Both the position numbers and the translations under genes were made by a program. Positions 12,262 through 22,613 of a stretch of 64,000 nucleotides of DNA are shown here, in pieces; the stretch's first letter is position 1, and the number at the start of each line of letters is the position of its first letter. The DNA lies in assembly GCF_037975245.1 (NCBI RefSeq), contig NC_092562.1:42501-106500 (forward strand). The letters are read 5' to 3'. This DNA is from Apostichopus japonicus (taxonomy: Eukaryota > Echinodermata > Holothuroidea > Aspidochirotida > Stichopodidae). The notes beneath the pieces were generated by a model. The model was not told where the DNA came from. It saw nothing but the letters and a program-made list of their open reading frames with translations, and searched no databases.

Positions 12262-14099
12262 CTAGAGTAACTGGTCATGAATCAGTTGATGTCTTTTATA
12301 GATGCTGGATTGGTTTATGTTTTTAGTTCTACCATGTACCTTGTACTCTCTCTCTCTGAGTTGTGCTCTCCTCCTTCTGTATGCTCTGCCTCTCTTACAT
12401 AATCTATCATACTGTTGTTTTCTTTGCATCTGTTTCAGAGTCTGGAAACATGGACGATTTGAGCTCACCTTTAATACTGCAGCTTCCATCTTCCGAGCTA
12501 TGGACTCTCCAGGCACATTATATGTTATGTCTATGGAACTGTAGTCCCTGTACTGACCATTGCATGAAAATGTGGTACTATGTTTTGGATTGGTCAGTGA
12601 AAGTCTTATTGATGACATCTGCTTTTGAGTGGAAGTCTCAAAACGAGTGGACCATAATGTTTGCTGTAGGTGGGTGTCTCAAGTATTTTGTTTAGCTTCC
12701 TGCTGTCAGTGTGGGATGTTAGCAGAGAACCCTTTTTAGCATTTGGCATACATGGAAATGTGTACTTCTTGCCACTCTTGCATAGAAATGAATGCTTTGG
12801 GCAATATGAATGATTTCCACTGCAGCACTTTGCAAGGCAGTCTAAACATGTTGATAAAGCTCTCACAACTTTGTAGTGGTCAAGAATCTTAATTGACCAT
12901 AAAGGAATTGGCATTCACTCCACCTCAGTAAAGCAGACAGTAAAACAATCATAAATACATCGAAAATACATAAAATCTGATTCCTAAAACGAAAAATTAA
13001 GACTACTACGTCCATGTTCTGGCACATAAAATTTGCCTATTTCCTACATAATTCATTGCCAAGATTGAGAATAGCCCTTTGCAAGAAAGAACGCCTGTAT
13101 CTCTCGGTTCGGCATCTCATGACAATTAGTCTGCCTGTTTGATTGCTGTAATCTACCCGATGCCCCAGAGGATGTTGGGATGACATGATTGACTTCATAT
13201 TACTCTGTGATACTCTGACAAGCAACTCATCTACTGAACTGAGGTCATGTGACCGACAAACTCTCCTTGCTTTAGAAACTAGTCTATTTAACTTGGTCAT
13301 GTCTCTAGCAGTAGTATTTTCACCCCACGCGGCTAAACAGAATGTAATGGTGGTCTTGATTGCCGATTTTAATATAGAACAGAGATATGAGAGTAGGTCG
13401 AGTCTGAATGAATTAAGCTACTGTAATAGGAACATACGCTGATTAGTTTTGCTAGAACAGTTTTTACATGTTCATCCCACTCCAATTTATCAGTGATAGT
13501 TTCTCCCAGGTATTTCTACCTGTGCTTCTAAGTCACAGTTTTTGCAGGAACATATCAGAGGAGAATACTGCTTTAATAGTCAGTGCTCTGCGGAGTGACT
13601 TGAGTAGGTGAACTTGATCTAACAGGTTCACTGTTTCAGAATGAGTAGTTACAGCCATTTTTCTACTGAACCCTGTATATGCCTTGCCATCAGCATCAGT
13701 TGTGAGACACTTTACCATTAGGGGATTCTTACCAGTAAGTAATTTGGTTTCACAAATCTTTCCACCAATTTGTTCATCTCGGAAATAGGGCGTCTTTGCT
13801 GAACAGCTCTCATTGCCTGGACATTGTACCTTGTAACCCCTTCTTCTTTTCATTTCACCAAGTAAGTAAAACTTCTTACTGTGATGGTAATCAATAACAT
13901 ATGTATCCATGGTGACATTCTCAACAATTACATCTCTGCATTGGCTTGCAGGAACAAATGGAGTCTTACTTCTTGCATTACTCAGAGGGTTGTGATATTG
14001 ATGATCATATTCTGCCGGAATTGGAGAGGCTTTGGAGAGGACACGCAGTTGCAGTGTCTTCTTAATTATACCCCTCTTTTGTGCCATATTATTTTTCAT
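12262..14099 (-). pseudogene. Mutator-like transposase (DDE type), interrupted
   Basis: Read 14,099 to 12,262 on the minus strand, three blocks fit the animal Mutator-like transposase family (Pfam Mutator domain, PF20700 as I recall). The first (13,533-14,099) has a CPGNESCSAKTPYFRDEQIGG stretch, LTTDADGKAYTGF around a catalytic Asp, and a FSSDMF motif. The second (12,606-12,914) has a Cys/His-rich block with CCSGNHSYCPKHSFLC. The third (12,262-12,618) has SIRLSLTNPKHSTTFSCNG and a basic C-terminal tail with QMQRKQQYDRLCKRGRAYR. Blocks one and two are separated by a LINE fragment, and blocks two and three are in different frames. The N-terminus is missing and no terminal inverted repeats were found. 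It would act in the nucleus to move its own element, but this copy is broken. Confidence 0.7.
13037..13530 (-). mobile_element. LINE reverse-transcriptase C-terminus nested in the transposase
   Basis: The minus strand reads TITDKLEWDEHVKTVLAK, then after frameshifts TITFCLAAWGENTTARDM, then TKLNRLVSKARRV and finally CRTERYRRSFLQRAI. This is the conserved C-terminal module of CR1/L2/Rex-like non-LTR retrotransposons downstream of the RT fingers and palm. It sits between two blocks of the Mutator-like transposase, in the same orientation, so the LINE inserted after the DNA transposon. The 5' part is truncated, as is usual for LINEs. About 12,915-13,036 would be its 3' UTR. Confidence 0.75.
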
Positions 14100-14121
14100 T
14101 AATTTCTTTCATTACATGTAG

Positions 14122-14272
14122 GTACAAACTGGTTGTAGTGTACTGACAGCAGGACTGGGAAGAGACATGCTGTTGCGCAATCTACGAGCTGCACTTGAAC
14201 TGCCCACTACTCAGAGGCAGCGGGGTGTACCCGTTCCTGGAAAAGGCAGCCATACCTGGAGCTCATCCTGTA
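14122..14272 (+). CDS. Candidate coding exon, unrecognised
   Basis: An acceptor-like TTACATGTAG and a perfect donor (GTAAGT) bound 151 nt with a single open frame of 50 codons plus one base. It contains LGRDMLLRNLRAALELP and a Gly/Ser-rich end. Both other frames have stops. It could be an upstream exon of the tyrosine-recombinase gene that follows on the same strand, but I cannot join them in phase. No domain recognised. Confidence 0.3.
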
Positions 14273-15790
14273 GTAAGTAATGTTGATATGCACATGCTAT
14301 TGTGTCTGGGCTGGGTAAAATATAATTCCTTATCCTAGGTTGCCAAGGTCAGGTCTGTGCATCGTTGTCTTTGTAGAGAGTTTCAGAGTATGTTTGGTAG
14401 ACAAAACCAACTGTGAATAGGAAATAACTGCTTTCGAACAGCATGTGTTTGTTTTTGATTAGATGTGTGTGTGCTTGAAGCTATGGGGTTGGAATGGGAT
14501 TTATTTTGATTGGTGATTACCTAGTATGTGAACATAGAGCCTTCGATATTATTTATATTTCCTTTTGAAACAGGATTACTGGAGCATGAAGTTGATGGAC
14601 AAATTTAGGAATGAGAGGAACACATGCAAGCAGAAAAGAGGAGAAGAAACAGTTAAGTGACACCTGTTCCACTGAAAAATAACCAAGTAGATGACCCAAC
14701 TAGCAAACAAAGGCATAAAATGTAAGTACAGGTATAACTTTTGAGAATGAAGCTCATCTTGAGGAAAATAGACATCATTAAATAATTAACATACTAGACT
14801 AAAATTGCATTATGCAGTCCTATTCACAGATGACAGAATAGTCAGGAGTTATATGCAATGTGCTAACACACCATCACATATGTAACAGAGAGCTCATATT
14901 TTGACACAAAGTTAGTGGATGTTTATTGCTTTAATGCCCTTAATGAATTGAAGTCAGTTTGGGGCATGGTAAAATGTGTTATATTTACCACCAAACCAGA
15001 CAAATATCCCTGCAATGGTATTTGTACCTACTCTTCTACCAAATTAGATGTCTATATAGAAAGGTCCCCACAAGTATTCCTTCCAGTACATTAGAGCCAG
15101 ACCCTGGAAAAGTTTTCCTCACAAAATCCAAAAATTGTATTCTCTTTCATTGCTTTCTCTTCCATTTTGTTTCATTCATTGCTTTAAATATTTTATTGTA
15201 TCTGTGCAATCTTAACATTTACAATGTGATATATATTTTCATTACATTCTTTTGAATTTGTTTTTTGGCTTCCCGCATTTTTTTCTGCTTCTTTATTCTG
15301 TACTCCTGTTTGTACAGGTTATTTTTTCGTTCTTTATTTTCAAGTTCTTTGTTTGTAAAATTTGACGTTATTAGCTCCAATGAAAAACAATCCTTTGAAA
15401 CATTTTAAAAAAATAACCCTTTCCTGGACTCCCTTATACCGAATCTCCATCATAAGTACATAATGAATAAACCTACTCAAAAAAATAACTTAAAATCTAG
15501 ATAAGCTAGACTTTTTAAACTGGGAGGAGGCTCTGGCAGAGGGAGAGGCGCCCATGTTTAGGAAATCGGTGGCTATAGGGCTTGCGACTCAAACTCCCAA
15601 AGAATAGGTCTCTGGGAACAGTGCAGCCACTGGGAAGGGTTTTTCCTTTTCTCTGTTTTCTTTCAAATGTAATATCCAGTGGATCTGGATCTAATTACAT
15701 AGTTCCTTGCTGTGTCAACGTAAAAATAAGACTTCATGAAGTCAGACCAACTTAAAATTTATCTCAAGGATTGGGCTTTTTGATAGCTCT
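14273..15790. other. No convincing feature
   Basis: AT-rich non-coding DNA. A segment at about 14,574-14,657 (+) follows an acceptor-like TTTGAAACAG and opens with DYWSMKLMDKF but stops after 28 codons. I would not call it. Nothing else stands out. Confidence 0.5.
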
Positions 15791-16615
15791 ATTTATATGT
15801 AGGGATATGCACTAGTTAATTGCAATTTCAGCCCTCGAAACTAGCTGTAGGGATATGCAATAGTTTATTTGCAATTTCAGCCCTCCGAACTAGTGTCGGG
15901 ATATGCACTAGTTTATTTGCAATTTCAGCCCTCCAAACTAGCTGTAGGGATATGCACTAGTTAATTGCAATTTCAGCCATCCAAAGTAGTGTAGGGATAT
16001 GCAATAGTTTATTTGCAATTTCAGCCATCCAAACTAGTGGAGGGATATGCACTAGTTTATTTGCAATTTCAGCCCTCCAAACTAGCTGTAGGGATATGCA
16101 CTAGTTAATTGCAATTTCAGCACTCCAAAGTAGTGTAGGGATATGCACTAGTTTATTTGCAATTTCAGCCCTCCAAACTATTGTAGAGATATGCACTAGT
16201 TAATTGTAATTTCAGCCCTCCAAACTAGCTGTAGGGATATGCACTAGTTAATTGCAATTTCAGCCATCCAAACTAGTGTAGGGATATGCAATAGTTTATT
16301 TGCAATTTCAGCCCTCCAAACTAGCTGTAGGGATATGCACTAGTTAATTGCAATTTCAGCCCTCCAAACTAGTGTAGGGATATGCAATAGTTTATTTGCA
16401 ATTTCAGCCCTCCAAACTAGTGTAGGGATATGCACTAGTTTATTTGCAATTTCAGCCCTCCAAAGTAGTGTAGGGATATGCACTAGTTTATCTGCAATTT
16501 CAGCCATCCAAACTAGTGTAGGGATATGCATTAATTTATTTGCAATGCGGCCCTTCAAACTGGTGTAGGGATATGCAATAGTTTATTTGCAATTTCAGCC
16601 TTCAAAACTCCAGGA
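15790..16615. repeat. 48-bp minisatellite, about 17 copies
   Basis: Tandem units run 'gtagggatatgcactagtt' then 'attgcaatttcag' then 'ccctccaaactag'. Two alternating subtypes are visible: 'cactagttaattgc' and 'caatagtttatttgc'. The period is close to 48 bp with small indels. The 72-codon minus-strand ORF at 16,340-16,558 is a by-product of the repeat. The array probably lies in an intron or the 5' flank of the downstream tyrosine-recombinase gene. Confidence 0.9.
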
Positions 16616-16828
16616 AGTTGCGGGTAAGGAACCTGAAAAAGTTTGTGGTCAGGACCATTGACAACGTGGTTTATACACGAAATCTAAGATTAATGTATAT
16701 ATCCAAAAATATCCGTTATTTTTAATTAACTTTCCCTGTGTCAGTTTATCATCAAGCTCTATGAGGTAACAACATGTTTCATTTGTAACTTTTCTAAGAT
16801 TTTGACTGATATGATGCTTTTTTTGTAG

Positions 16829-16899
16829 TTTGATGTGAAGTTAGGTGTTGCAGAAAATGTACGTTTGCAGTTTATGCTGAGGGCAGCTATGGAGACCAG
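16829..16899 (+). CDS. Candidate upstream exon of the tyrosine-recombinase gene
   Basis: A strong acceptor (TTTTTTTGTAG) and a GTACAA donor bound 71 nt reading FDVKLGVAENVRLQFMLRA and on to METR. It leaves two bases (AG), which join in phase to the exon at 17,172. The 60-nt segment 17,010-17,069 between them also has AG/GT borders but puts a TGA in frame if included. No diagnostic recombinase residue lies in this exon. Confidence 0.35.
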
Positions 16900-17171
16900 G
16901 TACAATCAGTTAAGTTCGTTCCTTACTTTTTAAACATCTTAGGTCCAAGCATGTGTTATATTATGTGATATGCCTGCTACTACTGTACTAGATCCAATAA
17001 TTGTTTCAGTATGTGAACGAAGACGTTACAAGTATTCATGGACCTTACCTTTTACGTGGAGGAGATTAGGTAAAGCCATGTCCTATTGTAATATGTCATC
17101 GGCACCACAATTTGCAAGCTTCGTAACAAACTGATCACCGTTTTTTTCTTTTTGCTTCAATTCTCCCATAG

Positions 17172-17349
17172 AGGTAGAATACCCATAAACCAGTGGGAGA
17201 AGGTCATGGGACCGATGTGGTTGTCTTACACCACCGGCGCCCCGATTTTGTCAAAGAGGGTCACGAAATGCATAAGTTCGTGTTGGTTGAACACTGGCCT
17301 TAAAAGCCACATTTCAACCACACTCCTGAGAAACACGATAGTCTCCAAG
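17172..17349 (+). CDS. Tyrosine recombinase catalytic exon (His-Arg box)
   Basis: The exon follows TTCTCCCATAG and ends at GTAGGA. It encodes INQWEKVMGPMWLSYTTGAP, then a helix, then GLKSHISTTLLRNTIVSK. The H-x(6)-R spacing in HISTTLLR is the box II of the tyrosine-recombinase (phage-integrase) fold. In animals this type is carried by Crypton-like and DIRS-group elements and by genes derived from them. The next exon supplies the remaining active-site residues in phase 0. The N-terminal arm-binding part and the first catalytic Arg are not identified upstream. Confidence 0.6.
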
Positions 17350-17457
17350 GTAGGAAAAAATGATCTATTGAAACAGATAACTTTTTTGTATTATATTTCT
17401 TTCTTAGCGTTAACATTCTAAACCGGTGTTAATGGCTTTATGTGACTTATTTTTCAG

Positions 17458-17601
17458 TGCTTCGAAGAACAACCAGAGTCACTAAAAACATTGTCGTCCC
17501 ACATGACCCACACAGAAAAAGTACAAAAAAAATATCTGGTGAGCCAGAAGAGGCAGAACGCCGTCGCGACTGCCAAGGTCATGAGATGCGTGACTGAGAA
17601 G
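17458..17601 (+). CDS. Tyrosine recombinase nucleophile exon
   Basis: The exon starts after TTTTTCAG and is 48 codons long, in phase 0 on both sides. It reads CFEEQPESLKTLSSHMTHTE, followed by KVQKKYLVSQKRQNAVATA. The HMTH...KKYL pattern is the classic His/Trp box followed nine residues later by the nucleophilic Tyr. So the two exons together carry H-R-H-Y of the R-H-R-H-Y catalytic set. Intact catalytic residues with no stops argue against simple decay. Confidence 0.65.
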
Positions 17602-17693
17602 GTACGAGTTATAACCTAAAATTTCGTTTTCAACCACACAGAAGGTACCATAATCAAACGTGTTAAACGTGTTTTTTCTTTCTTATTGCACAG

Positions 17694-17771
17694 AGCAAGA
17701 CGCCGACATACGGGCCAGGACCCAGTGGCGTTAAGTTTCCACGCGCGGGAACTATGACAAACACTGACCAG
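17694..17771 (+). CDS. Tyrosine recombinase gene, linker exon
   Basis: This is a 26-codon exon between TATTGCACAG and GTAAAT, in phase 0 at both ends. It encodes a Pro/Gly/Lys-rich linker beginning SKTPTYGPGPSGVKF. No domain is expected here. Its value is that the reading frame stays open and in phase between the catalytic exon and the C-terminal exon. Confidence 0.55.
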
Positions 17772-17856
17772 GTAAATAACCCTTCATAAGAAACGCCAAC
17801 GAGGAAGAGGAATCAGAGATCTTATGGTTATCTGTTTTTTTTTTGCTTTCTTGCAG

Positions 17857-18156
17857 GACACCGACAAGCAATCGACGACTACGACGACAGGAGGGACGGA
17901 AAGCAGTAGGATGTGGACTGGCATTAGGCATAGGACAGAAAAGACCCCTGAGGACGAGACAGTTTGGACAGACAATGTCGAGACTGTACTGCGACTGGTT
18001 TTTTGCAATGTTTTTGCCTCGAAGACGACCCCGACGACCAGACAGGTAAACGAGACTTTGGACGGGCACGCGACCACCAAGTTCGTGTTCCTCAAAAAAT
18101 CGACAGTGGAGGGAATCCGCCAAAACCTTGTGTATCGTATTAATAAGCTTAAGTAA
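17857..18156 (+). CDS. Tyrosine recombinase gene, C-terminal exon with SANT-like tail
   Basis: Acceptor CTTTCTTGCAG, then 99 codons in phase 0 and a TAA stop at 18,154-18,156. A Thr/Lys/Glu-rich stretch leads into VWTDNVETVLRLVFCNVF and ends STVEGIRQNLVYRINKLK. The W...L...F...R pattern near the end resembles the SANT/Myb-like C-terminal module of many invertebrate tyrosine-recombinase proteins. A GTAAAC inside the exon at 18,043 could act as a donor but the frame simply continues. It would act in the nucleus on DNA; whether this is a host gene or a transposon gene is open. Overlapping ORFs on both strands are shadows. Confidence 0.55.
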   Translation, partial: DTDKQSTTTTTGGTESSRMWTGIRHRTEKTPEDETVWTDNVETVLRLVFCNVFASKTTPTTRQVNETLDGHATTKFVFLKKSTVEGIRQNLVYRINKLK

Positions 18157-18174
18157 ACAACATGAAACATTTTA

Positions 18175-18655
18175 TGAGACAGCATTGGGGGGCGGGGGAG
18201 TGGGGATGGGTGGGCGAGGACATTCAAGTATTTACAGGGGGGGTGTAGGGAGTCAAGTTTTTACAGGTGGTATGTGGAGTAAAGTTTTTACATGGGGGTG
18301 TTGGGAGTACAGTTTTTACATGGGGGGTGTGGGGCGTAAAGCTTTTACATGGGGGTGTGGGGAGTAAAGTTTTAACATGGGGGGTGTGGGGAGAAAAGTT
18401 TTTACAAGGGGGTGTGGGGAGTAAAGTTTTTACAGGGGGTGTGTGTGGAGTAAGTTTTTACATGGGGGTGTGGGGAGTACAGTTTTTACATGGGGGGTTT
18501 GGGGGAGTAAAGTTTTTACAGGGGGGTGTGGGGTGTAAAGTTTTTACAGGGGGGTGTAGGGAGTAAAGTTTTTACATGGGGGGTGTGGGGAGTAAAGTTT
18601 TTACATGGGGGGTGTGGGGAGTACAGTTTTTACAGGGGGTGTGGGGAGTTAACGA
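18175..18655 (+). repeat. G-rich minisatellite, about 28-30 bp period
   Basis: Units read 'gtggggagtaaagttttta' followed by 'catgggg' or 'cagggggg'. There are about 16 copies, with variable G-run length. The G-rich strand has repeated runs of four or more G, suited to quadruplex formation. It starts directly after the stop codon of the tyrosine-recombinase gene, so it may be in its 3' UTR. The GGVGSKVFTWG-type ORFs here are artefacts. Confidence 0.9.
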
Positions 18656-19624
18656 GTTACATTTCATTTAAGTCTTTCGTAGTTGAATAGAAGAAGTAAC
18701 TTCAACATTTCTGTTTCTGTCTTCTTTCAAAAGTTGATGTCGGCGCTGGCGTCCTTGTTTAGGGTTATCATAGCTACTACAGGTGAAAAACACCTATTTT
18801 TGGGGGGACCTCAAAGACGTATAGACTATACCCCCTTCCCGAAGATTAATGCTACCGTATGAGTTGTCTACACGTAGCTACGACTCTCGTCTCCCACATA
18901 ACAAAAATTCAGCCCTGTCACATGCCCTCGGTGGAAAGGAAGGGGTACCGAAAAGAGGTACTCTTTTAACTTTTCAAGACAAAAACACCTATTTTTGGCG
19001 CAAATAGAAATCATATAGACAAAGAGCCTTTTCCGGTCAGATAGTTACACGAAATTGATGTATGATAAAGACGAGGGTGTCTTCTACTACACGTCAAAAT
19101 TTCATGTCGATGGGTTCTTCAGACAGGGCAGGAGGGGGGGTTGACAAGAGGGGGTTTTCCAACTTTTGCACTTATTAAGAACATGTATTTCTATCGGGTC
19201 CTCTGGGACCACGTATCTCCCGAACGGAAGCAGATATGGACCTGGGAGTTGCAGATTTGGGCTCCTGGGCATGGATTACCCCTTGTGACGTCCTTATGGT
19301 TTTTTTGGGGTGAAAATAATTTTTATCGCAAAGACTGGCAGTGTGTATCTTTTCTGCTTGTTCTCGACACGCTGATCACGATTCTGAAGTTTATTTTGGA
19401 ATTGGGTGTTGTGTGGGGGCATGGGGGGCCAAAAACCATTGGGAGGGGGGCACGAGCCCAAGTTGGTGTCTCCAAAAACGAACGAAATACACCTGTTCTG
19501 GTGCTTCTTGGGGCGCTGATGATGAATCTGAGATTATTTTGGCGGTTCGGAGGCGTGGGGAGTGGTGGGGGAATTTAATGCGTTCCATGGCGCACGCTAC
19601 GGAGAGTTTTTGCTGACTGTTTGT
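18656..19624. other. Unassigned; short dispersed duplications
   Basis: The phrase 'aaaaacacctatttttgg' occurs near 18,786 and 18,981, each followed by a related 'atagac' block. This suggests a diverged repeat of about 195 bp, close to the 204-bp period of the next array. The 145-codon ORF at 19,141-19,578 (+) has no recognisable domain and biased composition. I do not call it. Confidence 0.4.
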
Positions 19625-20415
19625 ACTTTTTCTCACAATTACCCCCTACCACCCGGAGAAGTGACACACCTAGGAGTTTCATTCTATTTTGGAAAGGGGA
19701 CACCCTAGCGGTGGTACCCTGAAAAGATGGCCGTAATCGGACCACCCCAGAAACCATGGTAACGCTCCACAGTAGAATGGTCGGGATTTTCCCGTACATA
19801 GTAACACTAATTATTATGACCTTTTCGGATTTTTCCCAAAATGACCCCCCACCACCCCGGAGAAGAGACGCACCTACAAGTTTCATCCTATTTCGGAAAG
19901 GGGACACCCTCGCGGTGGTACCCCGAAAAGATGGCCGTAGTCGGACCACCCCAGTAACCATGGTAACGCTCCAAAGTAGAAGGGTCGGGATTTTCAAAAA
20001 CGTATATAGCAAATTATTATGCCTTTTCAGATTTTGTTTCAAAATGACCCCCCCTTTCACCCAGGAATGAGAAGCACCTAAAAGTTTCATCCTAATTTGG
20101 AAAGGGGACACCCTGTCGGTAGTACCCTGAAAGGATTGCTGTAATCGGACCACCCCAGTAACCATGGTAACGCTCCAAAGTAGAAGGGTCGGGATTTTCC
20201 CGAACGTAGTAACACTAATTATTATGACCGTTTTAGATTTTTTTTCAAAATGACCCCCACCACCCCGGGGAAGTAACGCACCTATAAGTTTCATCCTATT
20301 TCGGACAGGTGACACCCTAGCGGTGGTACCCTGAAAAGATGGGGGAAATCGGACTGACCCAGTAACCATGGTAACGTTCCAAAGTATAAAAGTCGGTATT
20401 TTCCAGTATATAGAG
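19625..20415. repeat. 204-bp satellite, about four copies
   Basis: The landmark 'accatggtaacg' recurs at 19,754, 19,958, 20,162 and 20,366, exactly 204 bp apart. Because 204 is a multiple of three, the minus strand stays open for 264 codons (19,575-20,369) with a repeating 68-residue unit containing FQGTTARVSPF and NRMKLLGA. I treat that ORF as a consequence of the repeat, but see the findings. Confidence 0.9.
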
Positions 20416-20702
20416 TAATTTAGTGTTAGGCAGATAGGTTAATGAATTTTAATTAATTAACCGAATATGCAAATGAGCTGAAATTTTTATGACGTCATCA
20501 ATAGGATGTAATGGATGGGTAAAAAAAGTTTGAAGATGCCCCCCAAGTTTTGCATTTGGGAAGGGGCCCCCACCCCAAAATTTTCCCCCTCCAATTTTTA
20601 CCAAAATGGTGCCAATTTGTCGAGGGGGTGCAGGGGTATCTAAAAATATTAATTTCGACACCCCACCCCCGGGGAAGCATTTTTTTAATAATATTTTGTC
20701 AA
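20416..20702. other. Spacer between satellites
   Basis: Low-complexity AT-rich then C-rich DNA with runs such as 'ccccccaagtttt'. No gene or repeat is supported. Confidence 0.4.
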
Positions 20703-20924
20703 GTCCCGACCGTCCATTTTAATTAGGTCCCGACCGTCCATTTTCAGGTCCCGACCGTCCATTTTCAGGTCCCGACCGTCCATTTTCAGGTCCCGACCGT
20801 CCATTTTCGTTCTCTAACATTTTTCGAAAAAGTGCCAAGTCCCGACCGTCCATTTTCAAGTCCCGACCGTCCATTTTCAAGTCCTGATTGTCCATTTCTA
20901 GGTCCCGAGTGTCCAAGTGTCTGA
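20703..20924. repeat. 21-bp minisatellite
   Basis: Tandem units of 'ggtcccgaccgtccatttt' plus 'ca'. The array is interrupted at about 20,808-20,838 by unrelated sequence containing 'ttctctaacattttt'. The DLKMDGR / ENGRSGP reading frames on the minus strand come from the 21-bp (7-codon) period. Confidence 0.9.
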
Positions 20925-20991
20925 ACCCTAACCTCAACCCTAACCCCCTAACCCACTAACCCCCTAACCCTAACCCCTAACCCTAACCCCC
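20925..20991. repeat. Interstitial telomere-like repeat (CCCTAA-type)
   Basis: About 65 bp of 'ccctaac' and 'cccctaac' units with occasional variants (cctcaa, cccact). This is the complement of the TTAGGG telomere repeat used by most animals. It abuts the 21-bp array on one side and a roughly 310-bp satellite on the other. Confidence 0.85.
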
Positions 20992-22400
20992 TGTTGTGTG
21001 TGGCGCCCTTTTGATTCCTTTCCAAGTGATAAGAGTAGTATAAACACTTATATTTTGGTGAAAAATGAAATTTAATAACCATATCTCGACGTCATTTCAT
21101 ATCGAATTTAAATGACAAAACTTCGTCGAATGCCACTTTTGTCTCGAGAAAAGCGTCTACTGGGTGCTGGGAATCCCTTCTACGTATTCTGAGACAGATT
21201 TCAGAACTTTCATTTTTGGCCCGAAATGGCCAATTTCATAAGGCTATACCTTTATGATTTTGTCCAATTTTGGCCAAAATCGAAGCTTTTTTAATTATTA
21301 CCAAAATTGTACATGCGGTGTGTGGCGCCCTTTGGATTCTTTTCCAGGTGACAAAAGTAGTATAAACACTTATATTTTGGTGGAAAAATGAAATTTAATA
21401 ACCATATCTCGACGTCATTTCATATCGAATTTAAATGACAAAAACTTCGTCGAATGCCACTTTTGTCTCAAGAAAAACGTCTTCTGGGTGTTGGAAGTCC
21501 CTTCTAGGTATATTGAGAGAGATTTGAGAACTTTCATTTTAAGCCCAAAATGGCCAATTTCATGATTTTGTCCGATTTTGGCCAAAATCGAGACTTTTTT
21601 AATTATTACCAAAATTGTACCTACGGTGTGTGGCGCCCTTTGGATTCTTTTCCAGGTGACAAGAGTAGTATAAACACTTATATTTTGGTGGAAAAATGAA
21701 ATTTAATAACCATATCTCGACGTCATTTCATATCGAATTTAAATGACAAAAACTTCGTCAAATGCCACTTTTGTCTCGAGAAAAGCGTCTACTGGGTGCT
21801 GGAAGTCCCTTCTACGTATTCTGAGAAAGATTTGAGAACTTTCATTTTTGGCGCAAAATGGCCAATTTCATAAGGCCCTTATGATTTTATCCGATTTTGG
21901 CCAAAATCGCGACTTTTTTAATTCATCTTAAAATTGTGTTTGGCGACCTTTTGATTCCTTTCCAGGTAATAAGAGTAGTAAACACACTCATATTTTCGTG
22001 GAAAAATGAAATTTAATAACCATATCTTGACGTCATTTCATATCGGATTTAAATGACTAAAACTTCATCGTATGCCACTTTTGTTCTCGGGAGAAGCGTG
22101 TACTGGGTGCTGGGGGTCTGTTATACGTATCCTGACAGGAATTTGAGAACTTTCATTTTTGGCCCAAATTCGACAATTTTGTAAGCATATACCCTTATGA
22201 TTTTGTTCGATTTTGGCCAAAATCGCGACTTTTTTAATTCTTCCCAAAATTGTACCTGCGGTGTTTGGCGCCCTTTTGATTCCTTTCCAGGTGATAAGAG
22301 TAGTAAAAACATTCATATTTTGGTGGAAAAATGAAATTTAATAACCATATCTTGACGTCATTTCATATCGGATTTAAATGACTAAAACTTCGCCTTTATG
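20992..22400. repeat. Satellite with a 308-325-bp period, 4.4 copies
   Basis: The landmark 'tggcgccct' (or 'tggcgacct') recurs at 21,001, 21,323, 21,631, 21,941 and 22,266. Each unit holds 'gaaatttaataaccatatct', 'gacgtcatttcatatcg' and 'ttttggccaaaatcg'. The last copy is cut at about 22,397. Copies differ by small indels and point changes, so the array is not freshly made. No functional ORF. Confidence 0.9.
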
Positions 22401-22415
22401 ATTTTGTTCGATTTT

Positions 22416-22575
22416 GGTAATGATGTGGGTACGTGGTAGGGTGGACTGGGTAGTGATGTGGGTACGTGGTAAGGTGGACGAGGTAGTTATGTGTGGACGC
22501 GAGAGGGTGGACGGGGTAGTGATGTTGGGACGTGGTAGGGTGGACGGGGTAGTGATGTGGGTACGTGGTTACGAT
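22416..22575. repeat. 33-bp minisatellite
   Basis: Five units of 'gtagtgatgtgggtacgtgg' followed by 'tagggtggacggg'. The last copy of the preceding satellite runs into it, so it may have grown inside a truncated satellite unit. A (TA)n tract follows at 22,582-22,612. Confidence 0.85.
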
Positions 22576-22579
22576 TTTC

Positions 22580-22581
<2 letters not shown>

Positions 22582-22612
<31 letters not shown>
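22582..22612. repeat. (TA)n microsatellite
   Basis: A pure TA dinucleotide run of about 15 units. Confidence 0.95.

Positions 22613-22613
<1 letters not shown>

Noticed and set aside
19141-19578. 145-codon ORF on the plus strand
   Set aside because: Trp/Gly-rich composition from G-rich DNA, no recognisable domain, no splice or promoter context.
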